64,000 nucleotides of DNA, from NCBI RefSeq assembly GCF_963678635.1, contig NC_087067.1:53128233-53192232 (forward strand). Direction: 5' to 3'. Origin of the DNA: Symsagittifera roscoffensis (Eukaryota > Xenacoelomorpha > Acoela > Convolutidae). Numbering within the stretch: the first letter of the stretch is position 1; each line of letters begins with the position of its first letter. The position numbers were made by a program, and so were the translations under genes. The notes under the pieces were generated by a model, which searched no databases, was not told the DNA's origin, and worked only from the letters and a program-made list of their open reading frames with translations. This document shows, in pieces, positions 1 to 15,100 of the stretch.

Positions 1-2
1 AG

Positions 3-122
3 GAGGGGGACGAGGAGTCAGTTTCGGGGGATAAGAAGACCACTGCTTCCAAGAACACCACTTCCAAACCACCATCTGGAGCGACCACTCAGAAGACCAA
101 GACTGACCAGAGCTCTTCGCCG
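3..122 (+). CDS. Gene 1 exon (partial, window edge)
   Basis: This is the only frame of the first 122 bases without a stop. It is rich in T, S and K and ends in the tripeptide SSP. It runs into a consensus donor, CCG|GTAAGT, at 122/123, ending in phase 0. The next exon opens in phase 0 in the same frame. The exon continues upstream of the window. Confidence 0.7.
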
Positions 123-3100
123 GTAAGTCGACAAATTGAACTTTGTTCCGCATCATAATAATTTGTTAGGAAAACATCTTAAGCTGACGGTAAATTGAAT
201 CATCAGAGAGAATCTTTTTAAAATTCTGAGCGTTCATTTCTGTGAACCACAATGACATAAAGTAACCCCAATGAACTAATTCGCTTTTTACAATATTGCT
301 ATTTATTTTTTTTCTTTTACGTGACAGTATATGCGAGTGACTAAATTCAGATGAACATATATTTGCAGGCGCCTACTTTACAAGTGACGGAAGGCAAGTC
401 GGAAAAGAGTGGGAAATCAGGAGGCACTTCGGCGGAGAAGAGTGACGGGGGGTCAAGCAGAGAGAAGACAGATAAAGACAGTCAGAGATCCAAGACACAG
501 GATACTAAGGGGGCCTCCTCTGCTAGATCAGGAAGCAAGTCCAATGCCACCAAGGAGACTGGCCAGAAGACGAAAAAGACCGCGGGAGATGGGGAGGAAT
601 CTGAAGGAAGTCAGAGGTCCAAAGGATCCAAAAAATCAGGAAGCACTGAGAGTAAGAAAAAAGGATTCGGAGTGGACGACAAAGAAGCGGAAAAGCTACA
701 CAAACTGTTCGAAGAAAAAGTGTCAAAAGACGGAGGGCCTAAGGATGCCAGCATGTTGGACTCTAAAATGCAACAAAAGTCCGAAATTTTGGAAAAAGAT
801 GGAGGCAGTATTGTTAAGCGTGGGAGCGAAAAATCCATAAAAGGCACAGCTGATGAAGAAGGCTCTCGATCTGGAAGAGACGGCCAGTCGAGGGATTCGC
901 GGGGACAAAGCAACAGCAAAAGAGGCTCAACCGAGTCCCCCAGACGGACAGGAGATGAAACTAAGAGACGTGATTCCAAGCGGTCTTTATCATCAAGTAG
1001 AAAACCGACAGGAACTTCAGGCAGATTTGAAGGCGACGAAAGACGGGATCAAAATGATCCTAGGAGAACTGGAGATTCTAGGAGACCTGACGATCCACAA
1101 TATGATGACCCTAGGGGAGCCGGAGCGTCTCAAAGGCCTGATGATCCTAGATACGATGATCCCAAACGAACCGGGGATTCGAGAAGACCTGATGATCCTA
1201 GGTACGATGATCCAAGGAGAACCGGAGCGTCACGAAGACCTGATGATTCTAGGTATGACAATCCCAGAAGAACAAACGGCTCTAGAAGATCTGGTGATCC
1301 TCGAGACGACCCTAGAAGAACCGGAGGGTCTAGAAGACCCGGTGATCCATACGATGACCCTAGGAGAAGTGGGGATCCTAGAGATGACCCTAGGAGGAGT
1401 GGGGATCCTAGAGATGACCCCAGGAGAACTGGGGATCCTAGAGATGACCCTAGGAGGACGGGTGATCCTAAAGATGACCCCAGGAGGACTGGGGATCCTA
1501 GAGATGACCCTAAGAGGAGTGGGGATCCTAGAGATGACCCCAGGTGGACTGGGGATCCTAGAGATGACCCCAGGAGGACTGGGGATCCTAGAGATGACCC
1601 TAGGAGGACTGGGGATCCTAGAGATGACCCCAGGAGGACTGGTGATCCTAGAGATGACCCTAGGAGGACTGGGGATCCTAGAGATGGCCCCAGGAGGAGT
1701 GGGGATCCTAGAGATGAACCTAGGAGAAGCGGGGATCCTAGAAATGACCCTAGAAGGACTGGGGAACCAAGGGATCCCTATAGATCTGGTGACAGGGGGT
1801 CAAAAGATTCAAGATATAGTGACCGTAGACGTTCAAGGGATTCAAGAAGAGCAGATGACCCAAGAGAAGAGGAGCGGAGGAGGACAGGAGATTCAAGGTA
1901 AGTAATTTGAATAAATAAAGATGGAGGCTCAAGGTACAGAATTGAATAAATAAAAAAGAAAGAATTGAATCGTTTGTTCATTATTTGATTCTAAATCCTT
2001 CCTATTAGTGGTGCACTAATTAGGTCGGGCTATTCAAGAAGATCAGATGAAAGAAGCAGAAGAGGATCGGAAGGTTCCAGAAGAACAGGCAGTCTCAGAA
2101 GATCAGGGGATCGAGGGAGGTCAGACGAAAGGAGGCGAGACGGTTCTCGCGCTCCGTCCGCGGAACGAGGTTCACGTGGTAGGGGTGCTTCGGGTGACAG
2201 AGGATCGCGCTCCAGAGGTGCTTCAGGGGACAGAGGGAGGTCCGACAGTCGAGATAATCGAGATTCCCGTTTGAAATCAGGAGATAGAAGTGGCAGCAGA
2301 CGAAGAACAGAAGATGGAAAAGATTCAAAAAGACGGACTGAGCAGGAAATTTTAGATGAAGTTCGCGAGCACGGAGAGGGAGAGGGAGACTCGGAAGAAC
2401 TGTTAGATCCAAAAGGGTCCAAATCTAAGAAGGAATCGGGAAAGGGATCATCGCGCGAGTCAAGTAAGGGTTCCAGGGGATCCAGTCGGGGTTCGAAAGA
2501 GCGAGGGTCCAGTAAAGGTGGCTCTAAAAGCAAGTCAAAGTCGTCGTCGCGGAGAAGCAGAGGTCGCTCAGATGAAGAAGAAGGAGACGAGAAGAGAGGG
2601 AGTAAGAGCAAAAGCAAAAGCAGGAAGACCACGGGAGGTTCTCCGAAGTCTATTCTGAAGAAGAGGAGTCAGTCGCAGACTGAGACTGAGTATGAGGTGG
2701 AGTACCTGGATCTCGAAGAGATGCAAGACCAGGATCCCAGGTGAGGCACTTATCATAATGATAAGGCTTTCACTTTGCGATCGTGAGATCGTGAGTTCAA
2801 TCCGCTGCCAATGGCAATGAAATCCTTTGATCTCTAGCTTCAACTCTACCTCAGCCCGAACGATTTCGGCTCAATAGTGATGAAAATCTAGTCTCAAAAA
2901 ACAAACTTGAGTCGCAAAAAATTGCTAGAACATTATAACTCAGTTTGCAATGGACTATGCTTAGACAGGCTAGATGCTCATAGTCCCTCTGCGGATTGTA
3001 GAAATCACAACTATTAAGAAACATCATGAAGCTAAATTTGAATAAACACGTTAATTATGAGTCTCAGTGATAGCACCGAGATCAGTACGAAGCAACGGTG

Positions 3101-6100
3101 GATTATCAACTAATGCCTAATTGCTTTTTCGACAGCCAAGGACTCCTGTTCTAACTTGTATCGCATCAAACTATTAGTAATTGCTTTGAATGGTTTTAGT
3201 GAAGTAGTTTATTTGACTCTATTGAAGTTGCTTGCTGAAACTGTGGCTTTGTTAGATCTAAGGGTCACCGTGAGAGGGGGAAGTCTTCTGGGCGAAGGGA
3301 CAGCAGGGATCCGGATGCTGAGTTGCCAGGGGAGAGGAGCCAGAGTAGAAGTGGGAGTAGAAGTGGGAGTAGAAGTGGGAGTAGAAGTGGAAGCAGAAGC
3401 AGGAGCAGGAGCAAGAGCAGGAGCAGGAGCAGCAGTCCCCGGAAGAAGAAGAGTCCAAAAAAGAAGAAGAAGAAACCAGAACCGGAACCAATGATGGTAC
3501 CAGAAGAGGTACGCTTTAATTACAGTTACTTGTGATCGTCATGACGCGACCTTCGGTACCTCATTCCATTCTATTTACTTATGTATGTCTTATATAACTA
3601 TGTCTTAATTATTTAGTTATAGTGCAGTAAATTGATTCAAGGACAAATCTCACCAGCCAAATCGTGTGTCACTTGAGAAGCTGAAGCGGCCAGTTGCGAA
3701 AGCCTAATGTGTGAAATCTAGTCGATAAAAACATTCGTGTTAATAAAACAATCTAATCAATCTGGAATTGTTATTTCTATATACATCTATTTATATATCA
3801 TATTTAATTCAGTATTCAATTTTTACAAAACTGTTTTCCCCTCTCCAACTGAGGGAAATCTCATGGCGCAGCCAGCAATGCCTGTGAATGAAGACAGGAC
3901 TGACCTACTCGGAATACCACCATTTTGGGCGAAAACATCGGTTAACCCACCTTTCATTTAGGAGACTTGGGTGGGACAGTTTTTCTTGGCCGTTAGTCTT
4001 AAAGACAATATTTCACCGGGGGAGGTGCTCGTTGCCCCTGTAGAGTTAGTTGATGAACCTTAACCGAAGCCTGAAGCTCAGGGGATTGATGAAATCGCAG
4101 CAGATATAGCCAATAGGAATCTTCGTGTCGCAGCAGCTAATAGAAGGATTGACGAGTACAATCAAGAGAGGAGGAGGAAAGGGACTCGCATTGGACATAA
4201 CTGGTGTTACCATGAGGCAGAGGCGCGTTTGAAATCCCCACGCTTTTTCGCACTGGGAAATGAAGGAAAAAACGATTTTTGGATTCTTACCCTCATCTAG
4301 ACCTCAATACTTGCTCTTTTATTGATTTTCACAAATGTTGCGAGGATCTTTTCAAGGCAGAGCGGGACTACACAGTCGAAAGAATCAAATTGTATAATAC
4401 AATTTTCATGCAGGATAATGATTCATTTTCCTCATTCTATGCCCGACTTAGCGCTCAAACTGCGCTGTGTAATTGGCCGCTCGATCAGGAAAGGGCGACG
4501 TTGAAGGATTTATTCATTGGCCGCATTCGCGATGTGGAGGTTAAGCGGCAACTAATCAGAGCGAAGGCTAATCTTGATGATACTCTGCAATTGGCATTGG
4601 AGAATGAGAAAGGGGCTAAGACCTCAGAACAATTTCAGAAACTACTCCCGCATAACAACACTACTTCCCACAATACCAACTCTATTCGAGTCAAGCAGGA
4701 ACCGACTTCGTCAGTACAGCAATTCAAGAACCAAGGAAACAGCAGCCGTGGAGGAGCTGTCAACCTCCCTAATCAACGTCAAAGTCAAAATAAACCGTGT
4801 TACATTTGCGGTAACCCGTTTTTCCTCGAACACCGCCGGTCGTGTCTGGCCAGAGAAGCTACTTGCAATGCTTGTAAAAAGAAGGGCCATTTTGCTAAGG
4901 TGTGTAACACTACGAAGCGACGTGTTAACATGGTACAACATGAGGAGGTATCTTCCGATCAAGAGTGTAACCTAATTGACGTAAACGGTGACAGTGAGCC
5001 GGAATATGGAGTCATGGCAATAGACACGTTGTACAGATTAACAATGTAGAACTTTTGAAGGCAGCGGGAGGACAACCAATGAGCCTCAGTGTTCAGATAC
5101 GTTCTGGTAACTCCTTTTTCTATGCTACGGTGGACACTGGCAGTCCCGTGTCCTTCTTGAACAAGAAAACGGCGGAAATACTAGTGAGGCGGCTTCCCAA
5201 TGTTAAGTTTACGGACGTCGGGAGATATCCGTTAAGTGTTACTTATGTTGGTTATAACAAGAAACCAATTAAACTGTTTGGATCTCTAGAAATCCCAATT
5301 ATGTCGAACGGATGGAAAATCGACAATGCGTGTTTCTTGGTTTCCGAAAATCGTACAAGGTATTTGCTCGGGCTGAACCTTCATGAGCAGTTGGGAATTG
5401 AAACAGTGCAACGCAAACCGGCGGAAGTTAGCTTGGCGGAACAAGAGCAGGAATTGGATCCGACCTCACAGTTCTGGAGGGATCATTTTGTGAAAAGGTA
5501 CCCTATTGTGTTCAGCAGGCTGGGGAGGTCGAAAAATGATGAAGTATTCACAAATTTTAAGGATCCTTTGGTGCCTAGACAGGTTAAAGACCGAAAAGTC
5601 CCTATACATTTACAAGATCGAGTCACGGCTGAGATTTAAAAGTTAATCAAAGACAAGCACATTGAAAAATTAGAAAAGTGTACCACGGATCATTTCATCG
5701 CGCCCATAGTACTAACAGCAAAGAAGGACGGGTCTATAAAACTTGCACTCAATGCTAAACCCATGAATGCTCAAATCTGGCAAAACAAATATCAAATGCC
5801 TAATATGCATGAATTAATTGACTCGGCGGCTCAAATCATCACTAGAGACACACCTGGGAACGTGTGGTTTACTTTTCTGACCTTAAATACGCTTTCAGTC
5901 AATTACCTTTATCTGAGCTAACCAGTAGTCATTGTAACTTTGGTATTTTGTGTGGAGAGGCAACAGGCACATATCGATTCAAGACTGGTTTCTACGAACT
6001 GACGGATATGCCTACGGAATTCCAGAAAGCGATGAACTGTACTTTCAAGGATTGGAAGGGGTCATATGTTACTTTGATGATACACTGGTTGTCACTAAAG

Positions 6101-9100
6101 GAAGAATTGAGGATCATAATGTACTGGTCGAAAGAGTCATGAATCGATTGAATGAAGAAGTGTGGGCGTTGAAACTTAGTAAATGTGAGTTCTCAGTTAA
6201 CAAGTTAGTCTGGTTAGAGTACGAAGTCGATGAAAACGGTTACGCCCCGAAATTCTCGAAAATAGAGGCTATTAAATCCCTGTTGCCACCAAAAACCCTT
6301 AAGCAGTTAAGATCGTTTATGGGGACCCTCAATCACCTTCAACACTTCCTTCCGGATTTGCACAAAAATACAGTCGCATTCAGAGTTTCGTTAAAAGCGG
6401 AGAATAAGAATTCCTTTTTGTGGGGGGAAGAGCAAGATCATGCGTTTCAAAAAATTTTAAACCTCACCGCAAACATCCCCAATTTGTTTCACTATGATGC
6501 TTCAAAAGCTTCTCGAGTTAAATCAAATGTTTGGGCCCCGATAGCGTTTGCCTCTAGGTTTCTAAACTCCGCGGAAATCAACTATAGTACCAATGAGTTA
6601 GAGCTTCTGGCCATTGTGTGGGCGTGTGAACATTTTTGTACATAGTTACTTAGTCAGCGTTTTGTTATCCTAACAGATCATAGGGCAATTATTTCCGCCC
6701 TCAACGAAACGCATGGCAAGAAATCGTATCAGTCACAACTCTTTCGTTGGGCGGATTGTCTTATTCCGTTCGATTATCAGATCGAACATATTCCCGGTTC
6801 ATCCCTGGGTATTGTGAACTATATGTCGAGACACCCGACTTTTGAAGAACCTTTACCGTCATCACATGATGAATTGTTCGTCATTAAATCTATTCAAGCT
6901 TTTCATGATGCTTTAAACTCGATTAGTACTCAACCCAGACCTCGAATAGTGCCGGTGGGGTAAGTTTCATATTGTAACCAACTTCAACCAATCAGATCGT
7001 TTGGTAAAACTGGAGGCAATATCAGCTACCTCTTAACTAAAGCGGTGGACCAATCACCAGTTGCTTCATATCACCAATCGCATGTTGGCAATTAGTTTCG
7101 CTCGTCGTCCCTAGAGGGCGTCGAGAATAATACTCTACTTGTTAACCAACCCCTCAAGGATATGCTAATTTATCGTCATAATTTCTCGCCAATAGAGGGC
7201 GTTATTTCGTGCTCTCAATCAACCAGCCAATCATGTGCTAGTATGCAAAATCGTGATTGTACATCATCGTCGCGAGAGGTCGACTTTTCATGCTCTGGTA
7301 ATTCGACCAATCACAGCTCAGTATGCAAATGAGATACGCTAAACCGGAAGTTTTTGATCAAACTCATTGTCTCCGACATTACATCTCAGAATTCAGTCAC
7401 GCTATGGATACTTCAAATAATCTTGCTCAAAACACTACTCTAAACTCTACTCTAAATAACTCTAATGTTTCTAATAATACTGTTGATTTCGCAAACAACA
7501 CGATCGAACAAACAAATCTCCTCAACTTCGTTGAAAATTTTTCTAATAGTTCCCCTAATTTTCGTACCTCAAGTCAACAAAGACCCGGACTCTCAATAGT
7601 TCACCCTATGAATCGCCTGAGCCGCATTGATCAGATACGTACCCGAAACCCTGCCAGAATGCGACGTTCAAGAGAAAGTTTTGTGGTCACCCGAGGACAG
7701 ACGACACGAAAGGCCCTTGCTCAGTTCCTCGACAAGTGCCGGAGGCAGAGGCAGACGAAACAGGCCAGACAGGGGGAGACACTCAGAATAACCACAAACC
7801 GTTGGTCACTCCGGACAAAAAGAAAGTGGTCGGGTTACCAGGCTTGTTCGATGTGGATCTGATGGGAGAGCTGACAGGGGAAGACCCGTTCCTCAGGCCG
7901 ATGAGGACTGCGATCATCAATAAAGATGTGCAATCCTTCAACAAACTGGGGGCGTACATAGCTCAATTCTGGACGAAGGCGGCGGTGGTGAACAATTGTG
8001 TCCTGATAGACAATAAGTTGGCCATACCCGAACAATTACGAAGTGCCATTCTGATTCGACTCTATCGCTCGCATCCTGGCCAGGCGGCCATGATAGACGC
8101 CTCGGAATATATATGGTGGCCATTTCTCAATCGCCAAATTGTTAACGTCTGCGAAAAATGCCCGGAGTGTACTTTATTTGGTAAGAACATCAAAACTTCA
8201 GCCACTTATAACTCTGCTAAGCCGTTACCAGCGTTGTCCGCTCCGAATCAAGAATTGAAACTTGATTTTGCGGGTCCCCTAATAGTTGATAAGAAGGGGA
8301 AAATCTACATTCTAGTCGCAATAGATCGTTTTTCTAAGTTTCCTTCGGTGATGTTAACTAAGACAACCAGTGCGAAAAAAATAGTCAAATTTTTATGATC
8401 GTATATTCGTAATTATGGCATACCGGAGACCATTAGGACAGATCGCGGATCTGGGTTTAACTCTGATGTTGTTAAGGATTTTTGCAAACGTAGAGGCATA
8501 AAACATATCCTCACAGCGGTGGGGTATCATCAAAGTTGTGGGTTGGTAGAGAGGTCGATCCAGACCATTAAACGAAAGCTGGGAACAGAAAAACTAGATC
8601 CTAATTTTAAAATTTTGAAGTCGACTTTACGACAAAATTTTGACGATATTCGGAAAACAAAGCATTCTACGTTAAAATTATCTCCTTTTGAGCTACATTT
8701 ATGGGAGAAAGCCTAACACTGAGTTTTCGATAGCGCGTGATAATGTTGGTCATTCTCCTACTTCAGCGCAAGGACTGGAGAGAAACGTCCTAACACCGGA
8801 GCAGCGATCGAGCCAAGACTACAGCCGCGATAGGGCTAAAGTTGTACCCAGAGGAGCGTCACACAGTCCGGACATCCCTTGTAAATACAAGCCACTCTTT
8901 GGTGTGGGCGAGCGTCCAGCAGATAGTCAACCTTACAAGGCCTTGGAGAACCTTGCAAAGGCGGTTAACACCTGGAAGCAGTGGAAACGGAATGTGCCTC
9001 CACAATAGGGACAAGAACTTCTCCGCGAATTGGCGGCTCGTAATAGTGACCTCGCAAACTCGCTGAAATCGGGGATCACAAAGGGAACTCTGCGCTTTTA

Positions 9101-12100
9101 CGACAACGTTCGAGATACTTCAGCGCTAGCACTCTCGCATTCCCAGCGAATGAACGTGTCGTCCTCTTCGAGGCCCAAAAGACTCTCAAAAACACGTAAA
9201 TTAAAAAAATTAGTTTTACAAGATCCTCTAAGAGTCAAAATCTTTCGGAAAGTTTTTGATCGAAAATCGGGAAAGCCTCTGTTCAAACTAGCAAAAATCA
9301 AGATTAATCGGGTTACGGACCATACTTACATTACTGACAAAGGGAAAGTCTATCGAACATTTATCTCTCGATAATTTTAACCACCCTAAGTTTTCAGCTA
9401 CGCCTGGCACGGTGGGAGAACGGTTACAGAGACGAATTCCTCCACGGCCTCAATCTCAGCGATCTACTTCTCCAGCTCCGAGGCAAATAAATGAACTTTC
9501 GAAGTGCAAGGTGGTTGACCTAACGGCAGAGTCATCAAGCGAGGACTCCTTAGTCACCGGACCCCAGCTTGAGTTGGTGGAGGCACCTGTTGCAGCGCCT
9601 CAAGGTTTGGCTCCCGCGGATGCTACATCGAAAGCTCTGGTTGTACATCCTCTGACAAACCCCACCTCGAAATCTTCCACAGGAGTTCAAGCAACGCCTC
9701 AGGATCCGCCCAACACACTTCAGCCACAGACTTCAGGCACCGTTCCTCAGACTGCAACTCAGGGCCCTGCGGCTACTGGTCATGCGGAGGATGGCGATCC
9801 AACTACCCAATCTACGAGCGATTCTACCAGATTTTCTGGTCGGTCCAAGAAACCGACGAGGTTTTATGGCGATCCTCTTCGCCATTCGGTCAAGAGCGTA
9901 ACTGATTCCGACCCTGCGGAGTTTTCGTCACAACAACCGATCCCAGAACAGACGATTACTACACCTTTCACCCCGACTGTCCGAAAAGGATCGCAGTTGC
10001 CTTTTCCCAGAACTAAAGAGCAAACTACTCCGTTTAAGAAAATCAGAATAGACGAGCATGATAAAACTTCTTAAACTTAAAACTCACATAAACTACGCTC
10101 TATTTGGCTTGTGATTGGGTTAAGCGCTTAATGTTTTCCTCATTATTCTGCCTTATACATTCCAAAATTTATACTATGATAAATTTTTTCTAGAGGAGGA
10201 AGTGTCATGAGGCGACCTTCGGTACCTCATTCTATTCTATTTACTTATGTATGTCTTATATAACTATGTCTTAATTATTTACTTATAGTGCAGTAAATTG
10301 ATTCAAGGACAAATCTCACCAGCCAAATCGTGTGTCACTTGAGAAGCTGAAGCGGCCAGTTGCGAAAGTCTAATGTGTGAAATCTAGTCGATAAAAACAT
10401 TCGTGTTAATAAAACAATCTAATCAATCTGGAATCGTTATTTCTATATACATTATTCTATTCTATCTATTTATATATCATATTTAATTCAGTATTCGATT
10501 TTTACAAAAACTGTTTTCCCTACTCCAACTGAGGGAAATCTCAATGATTACTTCTAATCTCTAAATATCTACAATTTAACATTTCAATTAGACGATGATA
10601 TCGAGTTCCAATCGGATTGCATAACTGCAGTATGCCGGAAATTTTACTACTACGCATGTTTTGTAAATTAACCAACCGCACCTTATGAAACTAGCCGAAG
10701 CTTAGATTTTTTCCCTAAGATAAGCAACTGTGATTCTAGCTTTCGTTCTGCTATCATGGAAAAAATATATGGTTCGCAGGTCTTGATAAAGATGGCTAGG
10801 AACAGTGAAATCAGTACCCGGGCAGATTTATCCCACATGAAGGGAGAAACGCCAGACCTCTGGACCCAAACAGGACCACTGGGAAAAAATGAGAAGGCAC
10901 CTTATGGATACTACCCAGAAGGATATGGCACATACAGTCCAAAAAAGGAGAAATATCCCAAGTGGCGGACTGATTCGCCCAGTCAGAACATGGTACACTC
11001 TCCCCATCCTATTCCGATGGGCATGGGGCCCAATACGAGTCCCCGGAAAGGAAAGAAGGGGCGAGGGAGGGGAAAGCCTAAGATGATGGCATCCCCTCCA
11101 GGCAGAGGACAGAAACAAACACCCAGACCATATTACCAGCAGGGGGGAATGGGGGAACAGCACGATCCATTGCAAGGCCGATACAGACCAGGCTACCCTT
11201 TCATGGCCCCAATCACAAACCAGAGACTGATTCCAGAGCCCGGCTTCCAAATTCCACAGGGCATGTACTCTATGCATTCGCCCAACCATATTCAGAGAAG
11301 AGACATGGGAGTGGGCACTTCTCCCCCTTACTCGCCCAGGGGCCAACAGATGCAGCCAGAGCGCCGATGGCCATCCCAACCCCCACCTCCTCCCCCTCCT
11401 CCTCCCCATCCCCCTCAGCAGTGCCACCCGACAGTAGGGTGTCAGACTAGTCCCCACCTGATGCAACAGTATCAGCCACCTCAGCATCCACCTCAACAAC
11501 AGATGATGATGACCATGCCGCCTCCACGGATTTCAAGTGAGAAATGATCGTTTGATATCTTCTTTTATATTTGAACGGCATAATCGGTTGATTTCATTTG
11601 GAAACAAAGAAAGCCTACAAAAATCCTTCATTTTTATGCCGTCGATATGTCTTACTCGAGGAAACTAGAAAATTAGCCTAGCAAGACTCACACTATTACT
11701 GTGATTTGCCTCTCAGTTTTTCTACAGCCAGTTTAACTCTTTAATTGTTCCTGACTTAATATCCGGGGAGGAACTTAATATCCGGCTGTTTTAGTTTTTG
11801 CTTTGTTTTTTTTTGGTGCTTATACAAAACAGTCCCATACAAAACAGCCCAAAACAAAATAGTCCAAAAATCATGTAATGAATAAAAAACTATCTAATCA
11901 ATACCAAAGGTCAATAGATCAAACAAAATGAACATCTCACAACATTCCCCCTCTGGTAAAAATAATAAAATTTTGAATAAAACTAAAACTAAACTATATA
12001 TACACCCATTTCCTCTTTCAAATTAGAGTGAACAAAGTTTACAAACAGACAAAACAAAATGAAATGAAAAAAAAACGAAAATTAAAAATCTACAATTTGG

Positions 12101-15100
12101 GATTGTATGTACAAGTTTGTACAAATGGGTGAATTGAACAAATAACATTAATAAAACAAAGAAAATTAAACAAATATACGCTACCCAATGTACACATTAA
12201 AAAATGATAGGGCAATATAAATTGTCAAAAAAATCTTAAAATGGTTATGACGTTGATGATAAAAAAATGGAGTTTATTTGAATTCTTGGAGTTTTAATTG
12301 AATCTTGCATCAAATTCATCTAGAAAGTAACTCGAGTCCTGGTCAATAGTCAAGGAGGTTTTGCTCATAGAGTCATAGAAGTCAGGTGAACAGAATGAGC
12401 AGCCCCCGTTGGAGTTGAATTGTTCGATGACCAAATATGAGTTGTTTCGGCGACAATAGTCTGTTCGTGAGATTATTTAGGGTTAAGTCCGAAGTTGACC
12501 AACAAGGGAAGGCTGGGGGCGTCGCTAAGTCGCCCTTGAGTCTAGATATCTTCTCGTTTTCCTCTACGTTATCAACGTATCTGCGCTCCCCGTAAAACTG
12601 TGAGGGTCGTATATTTCGTCAAGGTCTGGTTGAAGGTCTTGTCTGAGTGACCATGAGGGGCCTCTCTTCTGATGAGATACCCAGCAAAACTGGTTCTACT
12701 GCCGAACCAGACATCGATTGTCTAGGTAGTCTGCTTGAGTGGGCAGTGACCATCGGTCCACAAATTTTCGGTTTCTGCATTCGGCGTCTAATAGTCACCT
12801 GTAACACTCAAGTCATTGTTATGATTTGTGGCTGACTATTTCCTGACATATCGGAGCGTTGTTGTTCGAAACGTCTTCGAAATAATCATCAACCAAGCCG
12901 TCCCATGAATTTAAATTCAGCGAAGAAGACGAAGAATAGGAACCTGATATTTTCTGTGGCGATTCTGGAATGATCACTATTTGCGGCAAGATCTGAATGG
13001 TTCCAAGCGTCAGGGTCGTGTTGCCAGAAATTGGCTTCCTAAGGGAGTCCGTCCGGATTGCCTTCTTCAGTAGCGACCTTTTCTTTTTACCAGCTAAAAT
13101 CAGCATGTTTTCACGGTCGGTCCCCATAAGTCGTGGATAAACAAGAACTTTTGGAGGCTACGGAATTGTTTTTTTTTTGATCGCTGGTTCAGATTTTTGT
13201 AAAATGTGTCCACTTTACAGAGTAACAGTGTGTTCCGAAGGATCAGTGATAGCCTCCTTGCGGGTCTCCATTTTTCCGATTGTTGTTTCTTCTTAAAATA
13301 TAACCGCCGATGGTCAGTTTCGCTTGTTAAGGGGGTCTACGTTGGGCGGCACTGATCGGGATCGTCCGATTTCTTGAGGAGACTTCAGCCAGATGGAGGT
13401 TCGCTTCTGAGTCTGAGGAAAGATCCATGTCTGCGTCTTCGTATCCAACCTACTCTGCCCCATCATGGAGCTTCCAGTTCCCCGCCCGATGAACCGACAA
13501 AATCGATTTCCATTGATCTAAACGATTATCAACAGAGACAGGTTTTTCCACTGAGTATTAGCAGTGCGGTAAAAAAAATTTTAGAACGGGTTACATCCGA
13601 TGGAAGGTTGTTCGGTAATTCGTAAGTTCCAAATCATTTTTTCGATTGAGGATTTCAAAGTCAATTTGGGTAATCCGTACGAAAAAGCAGAAGTTTGGAT
13701 TTTACGGTATATACAAGTCTTTCCACAAGTCCGTTTAATCTATGATCTCCTACTGTACAATAATAAATTAGATATTGAACTTTTCGTTATAAGGTTTAAA
13801 ATTGTGTTACAAAAAACATGACACATGTTCGACTCTGATTTAAGGTTCTTACCGGCTTTCAAGCACTGCCTGCAAAACTTGCCATGGTGATAGATCTCTC
13901 TATGAATATGCGGCCACCAAATATATTCCGCCAGAAATTCAATGCCGAAGTGGCCTGGGTGGGCTTCGTGCAAAATTGAACTGAACGCCCCTCGGACCGC
14001 TGCTGGCACTACAAGTTTGTTGTCCAGGAATAGGAGCTTGTCCCTAGTGAGCAAGTCTTTCTCGCAATTCTTCGTATACGATCCATGAATTCACAGTGGG
14101 CGGCCATTCTTTAGTGTGGTTATTAAGTCCCATAAATTTTTATCGTCCTTTGTCATGATTTGGAGAAGCTTCTTAGAATAGTGATTTTCTGGTATTAGCG
14201 GTGATTATGGTGAGGATAAACTCGCCTTATACCGTTCCAAAAAGGCCGCATGATCACTAATTAGAGTCTCGTCCTAAAACTTTAGGGTAATTAAGCATTA
14301 TGAAGTGCAACCGGGCCTTATCCGTAGATTAAATGTTTTAAAACTTAAATTTGGAATAATCTATAGGGAAGCAATTAGATGAACAGTTTTTTGATCTAAC
14401 GAGGGCATTATTGCAATTTTTGAGTTACTGGGCAATACAAGAAATGAGTTTAAAAGAAGCTAAAGAGCTATCAGTAAAATTTCGACCGATCACATCGCTT
14501 GAATTATTCGTACCCTACGGGAAGTTAGTATTTACAATAGTACTTACAGCGACCGACGGTCGATCTACAGTTACTCTAAATACAAAAATAAAAATAAATG
14601 AATTCCTTAAGATGTTTTAAAATAGGTCGATAGAAACCACGATGATTTTTTCATCGTAGTTGGAAGGGGGTGAGACTTTGCCTAAAGGCAGGTTTAATCA
14701 AAAATCAGTGAATCCCATATCTTTACCCGCAAGATGAGAAATTTTGAAATTGAATGGCAAAAAACTGATTACCAATCGGGTAAGTCTGATGTGCAATGTT
14801 TTTTTACTATCGAACTCAAAATCAGAATCATATAAACAGTTTCTAAAATGTTCAGTTGCCAAGACTACACCTAAAATTTCCAGTTCATTGGCGGAGTATT
14901 TCATTTCATGGTTATTCAAAAACTGGAGGCTAACGCAATGGTTTTCCACTCCCTCTTGAAACTGTTCAAGTGTGGCTCCTAAGCCGTTATGTGAGGCATC
15001 TGTTTTTAATCTTATTTTTTCTTTGATATCGAAATGACTATTCTCGGGAAAATTTACAATTTCAGATTTTCATTTTTTCAAATGCAATGGAATGACTGCA

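Larger units (their letters stand above)
3537..10543 (+). mobile_element. Ty3/gypsy-like LTR retrotransposon 1, decayed
   Basis: LTRs at 3537-3863 and 10203-10543 flank gag, protease, RT, RNase H and integrase remnants in canonical gypsy order. They are broken by stops (for example 3959, 4063, 5637, 6643 and 8396) and frameshifts. A possible 5-bp target duplication with one mismatch is GTGAT (3532-3536) and ATGAT (10544-10548). The polypurine tract AGAGGAGGAAG precedes the 3' LTR. It lies in sense orientation within an intron of gene 1. Related to, but clearly diverged from, the intact element at 32913-39082. Confidence 0.88.

Noticed and set aside
853-1905. 350-codon frame overlapping the D-P-R exon
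   Set aside because: It is open only because the 30-bp and 51-bp repeats lack stops in that frame. The Met/Leu/Gly/Ile product has no features, and splice phases support the other frame.
10828-11499. 223-codon minus-strand frame opposite the Pro/Gln-rich exon
   Set aside because: Shadow of the + strand exon, which has matching splice sites and phases.
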